A stretch of 64,000 nucleotides of DNA. It comes from Megalobrama amblycephala. Taxonomy: Eukaryota > Chordata > Actinopteri > Cypriniformes > Xenocyprididae. Made by a program: the position numbers and the translations under genes. The DNA is taken from contig NC_063057.1 of NCBI RefSeq assembly GCF_018812025.1, positions 21,437,138 through 21,501,137 of the forward strand, written 5' to 3'. Shown piece after piece: positions 56,331-64,000 of this stretch. The first letter of the stretch is position 1. Every line of letters begins with the position of its first letter. The notes under the pieces are model-generated. The model was not told where the DNA came from and did not search any database. It saw nothing but the letters and a program-made list of their open reading frames with translations.

Positions 56331-57966
56331 TTTGATTAGGGTGTGCACTGTTGGGGAGGCTTCCAGATAGAAGTTTGGGAACCACCGTCATTGGGTTCAA
56401 ATTTACATTTGTAAAATATCTTATATTGACAACATTCAAATTGTACAATATTTATATATGAAATCTTTTAAAATGTATAAATGTTTATGAATCCTGAGGT
56501 TCATAGAATATTGAAAATAAAGGAATAAATATAATTGATATTAGTGCATTTTTCCATTGATGTGGACTGAACATGTATCAAAATACTCTGGCTGTATCCA
56601 AAATCATCTGATGTTGGTTGTACATCGGTTGTACACTAGTTGTTGCGGTGAATTATGGGATTAAACGAGTGAGCTTGATGTCCACTATATGTCCGGGCAC
56701 AAATGGCTGTCCCCTCAAATAGTGTACTATATAAAGATTGGGCTACAGCTTCCTTGCATATGCACTATTCAGCAGCAACAACTAAATGACAGCATGAACA
56801 GCATGAAACAAATAGCTTGACAAATAGCAGTTGGCTCTTTTTAGTCAATAAAAAACGTATCTGATTTAACAAATGACTCAAATGAGCAGGCTAGTTTTTT
56901 CTTGGTCAAACACTGACAGTTTACTAATTGTGAGACATAAATAGATCTAGTTGTATTTATGTATCATATAAAAAGACTGTGAAAAGTAACTTAAAACCTT
57001 TGATAAATTATTAAAACATTTGGCAATGGAATTTAAAAACAAAACAAAAAATATTCATTAAAGTACTTCAATCATTAATGGAACCATTAAAAAAAAACAG
57101 AAACATTAATATTTTAATTACATTTATTTAATTAAACTCCCATTAATAGTCATGATGATCTCTTCTTTTAGTTTATTTGTTAACAGGGGCAATGCACATC
57201 AATAAACATAACTGTAAATGTGCCAGGATTAGCCCAAAAGGCTATTTTTCATCTGTAGACCCTTGACAGAATGTTAAAAAGTCACCCTAAAACAAAGATA
57301 AAATATAAGTAAATTATCTAGACAAAATAAAAATATAAGGGAATGAAGAGAAAGAGAGTGAGAGAAAGAGAAAAACAGAGAAAGAGAAAGAGAGATGGCA
57401 ACAGGAGAAGGCAACCATGAGCAATTTGTACAAAAAAGTCTATTTTGTCAAGAATACAATACTAATGTTGACAATGCTGAGTTGTCAGTAACCATTTTTT
57501 TTAGATGATTTGAGATGTTTCTTTAAAACTGACTGCAGTCTCTCAGTTCTTCTACGGCACTATTAAATAAAGCATTTCTGAGCATCTCTGCATCAGTCAC
57601 TAGAGGATGTTAACAGTGTAGCTTGGGTATTAAACACAGTTACCATCATATTTACAATGAAAAAACATTCTGTACACCAACAAATTTTTTTTAACAAACT
57701 CGCATCTGACACTGTCAAAATACATTGCAGCTCTATCCTTAAAATGCTCAAACAGTTCAAAAACCAAATTTTAATTCCTATCATATTGTATATGTTTACA
57801 TTATCATGTAACTTTGCCTGTTTTCATAATTACAACAAACTAACAATAAACTGGCCTGTAGTAATCAATCAACAAAACTGATGATTTAATGAGAATGATC
57901 TAAAAAAAAAAATGTCCTCCATGCATCATATCATAAGGTCTTTTTTAAAATGAATGACTGTTTTAC
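56331..57966. other. Intergenic DNA between receptor genes
   Basis: No exon recognised. A known fish repeat block (AACAGGGGCAATGCACATC to GGCTATTTTTCATCTG) lies at 57183-57256, followed by a GA-rich tract at 57345-57395. The inhibitory-type receptor ends at 57967. Confidence 0.5.
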
Positions 57967-59257
57967 TCATTTGTGATGGTTCTTGTTCACAGAGGCATAA
58001 AGTTGACTGTTGTTATCCTGAGGTCCAGCTGTTGCTCCATTGATGGAAGCGTAAGTCACTGTATCATCAATGTTAACCTGAATGAACATCACAGATATTG
58101 TCAAACAAGTTTCAAGTTTCCAGCCCACAACTATTACAGCCTCATGTTAGATTTTAACGCAAGGAACTGCTTTTAAGAATAAAACTAAAAAGTTTGAGAG
58201 AATATGGATGGACATTGATGGAAGTAAGGAAGTGTTTACTCACCTTGTTGTTTTTGTCTTGGATTTTACTGTATGTGAAAACCTCAGTATAAGTCACATC
58301 ATCTTTCTGCTCCTAAACAATGAAAATATGGAGAAAGTTATGAAATACCTGAAATGTTGCATCATGGTTTCCAATTTATTTATTCTTATCGGTGACATTT
58401 ACACAAGAAATAAATAGTGCATACTAACTTGACATTTAGCTGAAGCTTTTGTCTAGCCTGACTAAAAACTACACACAGGACCCATTTACCCTGGAGCAGT
58501 GATTATGAACACAATAATAATACAGTAGCTCATGGATCAACCTCATGGCTCTTTGACTTACTTACCACAAAGTCATCAGTCCCTCTTTTGTTATCTGAAA
58601 AATAATGGTGCCACATGTAATAGGAATACTTATGATAAAGACAGAAAAACAATGTCTGTCAAAGAATGTCAGTAATGCAAGTTAAACATTTCTAAAATAA
58701 TTCTAACGCTGTAGAAACTTTATTTTGTCTTGTTAATTCATTGATTCCTCTTCCCTTATTAGAGTTTTATGTTACAATTATAAATCAGCAAAATCTGACA
58801 ATACTATAGTCCAAAACAGACATCTTTATCGTCACATTTTTTTTTTTAAATGAACATTTCTGTGATAAAATCGAAACTAATGTGCTTGTCTGTGAAGTCA
58901 AATTTCTTGGATTCTTTGTTGTAACAAAATATGAGAAACTAAAACTCACCAGCTTTTGGTTTTCTATTATGAATCACCCAAAAAATAACAGAAAGAAGGA
59001 GAACAGCCAATGCAGCAACAAGACCAGCAATCACTGAGGGCAAGGAAGTCTCTGAGGGAGGGACTATATAGAGACATGTTCAGATCCAGACAAAACAACA
59101 GCAGAATGTCTATTGTACATTACTATCATTTTCAACAAAGATTAAAAACAACAACCACTGACAGCCATATAAAATGATTAATTACACATTTAATATCATA
59201 ATTATCTTGAAGAAAATTCATTTTTGTTGAGGATGCGTTTACAAAAAGCTTTTCTGG

Positions 59258-59400
59258 TTACACTTTATTTCGATAGACCACTTTGGACATTCTTTAAGTA
59301 ACTTTGCAACATGTCTAACTCCCATTAGTTTGCAACTACATGTCAACTAACTCTATTAGTAGAGTAATAATATTTATTATTAGTAGACTATAATAAATTG
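59258..59400. mobile_element. MITE fragment (GGTTACACTTTATTTCGATA family)
   Basis: Begins GGTTACACTTTATTTCGATA and continues with CTCCCATTAGTTTGCAACTA, a widespread fish MITE; a further piece with AACCCTAACCC lies near 59595. In the intron before the membrane exon of the inhibitory-type receptor. Confidence 0.6.
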
Positions 59401-61939
59401 ACGTTACAAGTGCGTTGTGGTGCTCGGTCTGGTCAGGATTAAAAGCGTTTCTAAGAAATAGCTTACTACACCTTTAAAGTTAAATAAAAGATTAAAGATT
59501 TATATATAATATATATATTTCAACTGCTGTTGCTCTAACCTGTCTGTGTTTCAATACTGCCCATGGTTCAAAAGAGACAAAATGGTAACCCACTCCTAAC
59601 CCTAACCCATTTTTTCTTTAGATGTTTTAGGCAAATTTTACAGGAATGTAAACAAGCTAAACAAGCTTTTGTAACCAAAAACAGAGGCCACATATGCTTC
59701 AAAATAGGTTTATTTAAACAATCCAAATGAGCAATTTATTCTACTTCTTTGCTATATTTTAAATTTTCCTTTTTTTAAAAAGTATACGGCTTATGTACAT
59801 TCAAATGGTCTTCAAGGCAGCCACTAGTCATGTGACTATCACTAAAAACTGAGACCCACACAGCATTTGATCACTGCATTTACAGAAATCGTTTCACTTT
59901 AAACTAATGATCTCCTAGCAAATACATTCATTATTATTTGAATTATCACTCAGTGAGTCATTTAACTCAGTATTACGGTCTCTGCAAAGCTTTTGTCTTT
60001 AAAGTGTGCAAATTCACGCATTTTCATATTTACATGCAAAGGGATTCCGCAACTTTTTTGTCAGCTGAACCTCTTTGCCCTAATGTATATACTTGAAGTA
60101 AGCCCTTAGATTTTAAGTTAATAAGTTAGGTCATTAATAAAATTAAACCAATGATAAATATTAAATGCTCATGGTTCTCTGATGTTGGTTATTGTTTACA
60201 CAGGTATGCAAATATTTAAAAAAAAGTAAATGCTTTATTTTGGTTGTTTTTATTTTTAAATTATTTATTGATTATATTTATTAATTATTAATTATGATTT
60301 AATTATTTAATAGCTTTTCATTAAACTCACAAACTCCTGCAGTTCCTTCAGGAACCCCATGAGAAATCCTGACATTATATAATATTTAATGCACTTCATG
60401 TTGTTGATATAAAATGGAATATATTTTCTTTCTCTTTGTATTTTTATATCAATATAACTGTAATTGTAAAACTGTTAGCAAAAACTCCCTTGTATCCTCA
60501 GATATTCTTCTCTTAAGATATAGGAGCGATTTCTACAGCTATTCTGTAGAAGTAGATTATGTTTTAACATCTAAAATTTGTCATTACATCTGCATCATGA
60601 CTTGTGTTACAATTGTTCTGTTCAATGTTGATGATTAATGATTATTTTGAGAGTTAGATTAATACAGGCAACAGACTATACCCGAAATTATTATGGGCAT
60701 GACTGATCCATGTCTATCAAAAGGACCCCATCACTGACCTCTGAAATCTGATTAAAGACTTACTTTGCAGATAATGTTTGTGATAATACCACTAAGTGAA
60801 GACTGATGCTGTGTGACTGATCATGTACCTTGTTGTGTTGGATCTGCTGTAGTTCGGCTTGATTTCTTCTCAGAGTTTGAGCTGCTGACTGGAATCAGTT
60901 TTGTTGAATCGACTGGAGCTGCAGAAGATGAATGTTCAGGACATTAACATCAAATGTTCAAACTTGATCATTACATCACATGACATGCAGTTTGTTTAAT
61001 CATCGGTATTTACAAAAACAAAAAATACAAAAACATATTTAAATTATATTTAGTAATAAACATTAAACAGCTGATTACGTACCTGATTGTGTTACTGGTT
61101 TATTTACAGTTGTGGTTGTCTTTGATCTGCTGACTGGAATCAGTTTTGTTGAATCGACTGGAGCTGCAGAAGATGAATGTTCAGATGCAGGACATTAACA
61201 TCATATTTTCACTCAATCATTACATCGCATGACATCCAGTTTGTTTAAACATCGGTATTTATTTACAAAAAAAAAAAAAACATTTAAATTATATTTAGTA
61301 ATAAGCATTCAACACTATGTACCTGATTGAGTAGAAGTTACTGGTTTATTTACAGTTGTGGCTGTCTTTGAGCTGATGACTGGAGTCAGTGTCTTTGTCT
61401 CAGTTGGAGCTGTAAAAGATGAATTTGTAGAAATCACATTTTTTATTCTTGATGAACAATACAAAGTTAAAAATAGTAAATTATGAATAAAAACAATTTA
61501 CCTGAATACTTGACAGTATATGTGGCTGAGGTCTTCAGTTGATTTCTCTGAGTAACCTGACATCTCCACTCTCTGTTGAGATCTTCATTCAGGAGTGTTG
61601 TAGTCAGATTGCTGATACAGTGTGTTGAGGAGAATGATATCTGATATCTGGAGTCTGTCATCACACTAACACCAGCCTGATTCACCCAGACCAGCTGAAT
61701 TCCATCAGTACGGACCAAAGTATCACAATAGTCTCCATATGAATACAACTGACAGTAGAGAGTCACAGAGCTGCCTAGTCTGATCTCAGTCTGTGAGGAT
61801 GATGAAGAGACTGAAACAAAAAATAAGACAGAAATCACATGTCAGATTCAGGCTTTTCACTAAAGAGTTCAAAGAGAGAATGGTTTTCTTTTGAAATTGA
61901 ACATAATCATCTAATTAATTTATAATGAACATTAATTAA

Positions 61940-62834
61940 AGGATTAGTTCACTTCCAAAAGAAAATTGCCCCAGGCATTACTCACCCTTATGCCATCCTA
62001 GGTGTATATGACTTTCTTCTCTCTGGTGAACACAATCGGAGATATATTAACTAGAATGTACATTTCGTGAAGAAAATGTGAATGCTGCTTGCAGTGGCAA
62101 AACTTGGCACTCTTGATTATCATGATGCTAACACCATTAGCATGCTGCTACCATGTTTTTGGCAAAACGCTAACATGATTAACATGTTGCTAGTATCATG
62201 TTAGCATTATTACCATGTTGTTACCATGTTTCACAAGATGCTAATGTGATTAGCATGATGCTAACATGATTAGCATTCTACTAGCATTATGCTAACACAA
62301 TTAGCATGCTACTAGCATGATGTTAACACATTTTTACTTGTTTATGTCATGTTTAAACCCTAAGCTAACTGCTATTAGCATGTAGCTATTCTATGCTAGC
62401 ATGTGTAGCATGTTGCAAGTCCAGTTTGTTAGCATGAGTCAAAAAAGCCAACCCCCATGTCTCTACGATGTTCTGATGCAGAGATATAGGTCTTGATAAA
62501 CGGTTGCTAGGGTACTCTGTTTGGTTGCTAGGGAGTGGCTTGGCAGCTCCCAATGATGATACTCCAAAGGCTGCTTGCCAGTATGCCTTTGGCAAGCACC
62601 ATTAATAAATATCCTGATGCATCCAAGCTTTAAAATGGCAGTGAGTGGGATCAATGCAAAGTGTAAAAAAAGTGTAAAATTTAACCATATTTAACAAGTT
62701 AAGTAAAATATCTTGCTTCTGCCAGACTGCCTTCCGTATTCAACTTATGAAGAAAGTGTAAAATTAAAATACCTAGGATTGCTTGAGGGTGAGTAAAGCT
62801 TGGGCTAATTTTCATTTGAAAGTGAACTAATCCT
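61940..62834. mobile_element. Palindromic element, AGGATTAGTTCAC family, TSD TTAA
   Basis: Starts AGGATTAGTTCACTTCC and ends GTGAACTAATCCT, flanked by TTAA on both sides (61936-61939, 62835-62838). It sits in the intron between Ig1 and Ig2 exons, about 40 bp from the Ig1 donor, and is missing from the same intron of the activating-type gene. Same family as 46131-46936. Confidence 0.85.
62120..62420. repeat. GCTAACATGATTAGCATG-type tandem repeat
   Basis: Degenerate units of GATTAGCATGTTGCTAG and GCTAACATGATTAGCATG, about 15-20 bp each, many times over, inside the palindromic element. Each unit is itself partly palindromic (GCTAA...TTAGC). Confidence 0.75.
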
Positions 62835-63580
62835 TTAATTCAGTAATCAAATAATTTACAGAAACACTGACCATGAAGAAAATGCAGATAAACGGATGCA
62901 TCAGTTCCTTGTTTTTGTCCATTCACAAATTGTTGGCAGATGTAACGCCCATAATCTTCTTGTGTGATTTTCTTGATGTTCAGAGAGCAGTCAGACCCCA
63001 CACTCAGTCTCTCACGTCTCTCTGTGTCATTCTTCTTTATCCCTGAATTAATCAGTTAAACTGTCTCTGAATGTCTGATATAGATCCATGTAGTTGATGT
63101 GCAGTCAGGAAGAGCATTATTACAGGGCAGACTGACATTTTCACCAGATCTGCTGAACACGTGAGTCTCATCCACTCCACTGGTACCTACATATTAATAT
63201 AAAATAGCAAAATAATATAGTTATTTATTTAATATTTAATGACATACAGAAAATAGTTTCTTGATTATGAAAAACTAAAGTAATATTCAACATATACTGA
63301 CACAAAATTTCAGCAAGACAAAACCATGTACTCTCAATCCAACTCTTTGCCAATCTCTGTACCAAAGTAAATCAATTATTTTTTAACAAACGGTTGTTCA
63401 CATTATACATGTCTTGTATAATATCTTATAGACCATATAAAGATTTCTTTACCTGTCAGAAGTGGACAGAGAATGGTCAGTCCCAGCAGACACATGTGAC
63501 ACTGATCAGCCATTTTCTGTTTCTGTCAGTCTGTCTTTTTGTTCTTTCTTTAAACATCATCAGCCCCTCCTGTGGTTGTT

Positions 63581-63590
63581 AACTTCCTCT
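63581..63590 (-). promoter_or_regulatory. ETS/PU.1-like site upstream of inhibitory-type receptor
   Basis: AGAGGAAGTT on the minus strand, 68 bp upstream of the ATG, within a flank shared by all receptor copies (about 63530-63660). It is followed further upstream by TATATACAGCTGCATTTCAC, which is also present in the pseudogene flank. Confidence 0.5.
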
Positions 63591-63659
63591 GATATTTAGT
63601 GCTGACACTATATACAGCTGCATTTCACTGACGCTAAACTGATGCATGATAAAGAAGTA

Positions 63660-64000
63660 TATACTGTTTAAAGCAGTTTAGTTTGTTCTGAAAGTGAGGG
63701 GCCACTGAAACTTATGACTGTAATTTTCATGTGCACTGAAATAAATGATACAGCAACTGGGAAAGAAAAGTCAGAAAAATCGGCTACAATTAACATATAA
63801 AGGTCATTTATTTGTTGCGTTTCTCCAAAATTTTAATGTAACTGAAAGTTTTATTTTATGGTATCACCATAATTGCTTTTATCATTTTCATATTGCATTT
63901 GTTTTCTAGTTAGTACTTCACCCAACTGAAAACTCATGCGGAAGGTTTGTTAAAATAATACCAAAATACAATTAACTCAGAAACTAAAAAACAAGGAGAC
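63660..64000. other. Upstream flank at window end
   Basis: Similar to 42660-42860 upstream of the receptor pseudogene (GTTTAGTTTGTTCTGAAAGTG). The last 60 bases resemble the repeat at 48066-48200. No gene seen. Confidence 0.5.

Larger units (their letters stand above)
57967..63513 (-). pseudogene. Two-Ig-domain receptor, ITIM-bearing inhibitory-type copy with premature stop
   Basis: Ten exons: 63453-63513 (signal), 62872-63186 (Ig1), 61502-61810 (Ig2), 61323-61409, 61083-61163 and 60829-60918 (stalk), 58950-59063 (membrane), 58566-58594, 58244-58312, 57967-58077 (tail, TGA). Phases join for 421 residues, but codon 64 in Ig1 is TAA (63056-63058) where the sister gene has GAA. The membrane segment VIAGLVAALAVLLLSVIFWV is uncharged. 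The tail has VTYTEV (368-373) and VTYASI (392-397), which fit the ITIM pattern for SHP phosphatases, plus LYASV (411-415). The tail would repress signalling. With the stop the allele is null unless exon 2 is skipped; exon 2 is 315 bp, phase 1-1, so skipping keeps frame. Confidence 0.82.

Noticed and set aside
1..64000. tRNA, rRNA, CRISPR arrays or bacterial operons
   Set aside because: No cloverleaf with A and B boxes, no rRNA core sequence and no spacer array was seen; the gene structure is eukaryotic.

Overview
The window looks like nuclear DNA of a cyprinid teleost. It carries split genes with GT-AG introns, a lipoxygenase with vertebrate exon sizes, and a dense load of fish transposons (Tc1, hAT, PIF/Harbinger, L2 and Tx1/L1-type LINEs, Gypsy LTR elements). 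No bacterial, viral or CRISPR feature is visible. One assembly gap (Ns) covers 31997-32881.

Layout. (1) 226-17800, minus strand: the first twelve coding exons of an animal lipoxygenase (PLAT plus catalytic domain, 551 codons in frame, no lesion seen); the last exons lie left of the window. Its introns hold an L2 LINE, two hAT-like elements side by side (one containing a broken Tc1), a foldback element and several MITEs. (2) 18582-25083: an old IS630/mariner-like element split by a nearly full-length Tc1 copy, a second L2 copy, and a 1.1-kb element with a 9-bp target duplication. (3) 25332-31980: a decayed Gypsy retrotransposon interrupted by a deleted Gmr1-like Gypsy whose integrase precedes its reverse transcriptase. 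(4) 32883-48000: three large TIR-bounded elements. The second (36464-41356) carries a spliced unit with SAM-like coding exons and, in its introns, PIF/Harbinger MITEs that retain MADF and Myb/SANT first-exon fragments. The third (42890-47988) carries a four-exon gene of unknown function. (5) 42173-63590, minus strand: a tandem family of two-Ig-domain membrane receptors: a 5' pseudogene stub, a short-tailed copy with a lysine in the membrane segment (activating type), and a long-tailed copy with ITIM motifs (inhibitory type) that has a premature stop in its first Ig exon.

The receptor trio is the host-immunity content. The activating-type and inhibitory-type copies share almost identical signal peptides, Ig exons and stalk exons, and all three copies share a proximal promoter block, with an ETS/PU.1-like site that is intact in the two complete copies. 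The other stretches without genes are mainly repeat debris. Exon boundaries were read by hand from splice sites, reading phase and family resemblance; no search was run, so family names rest on recognised motifs.
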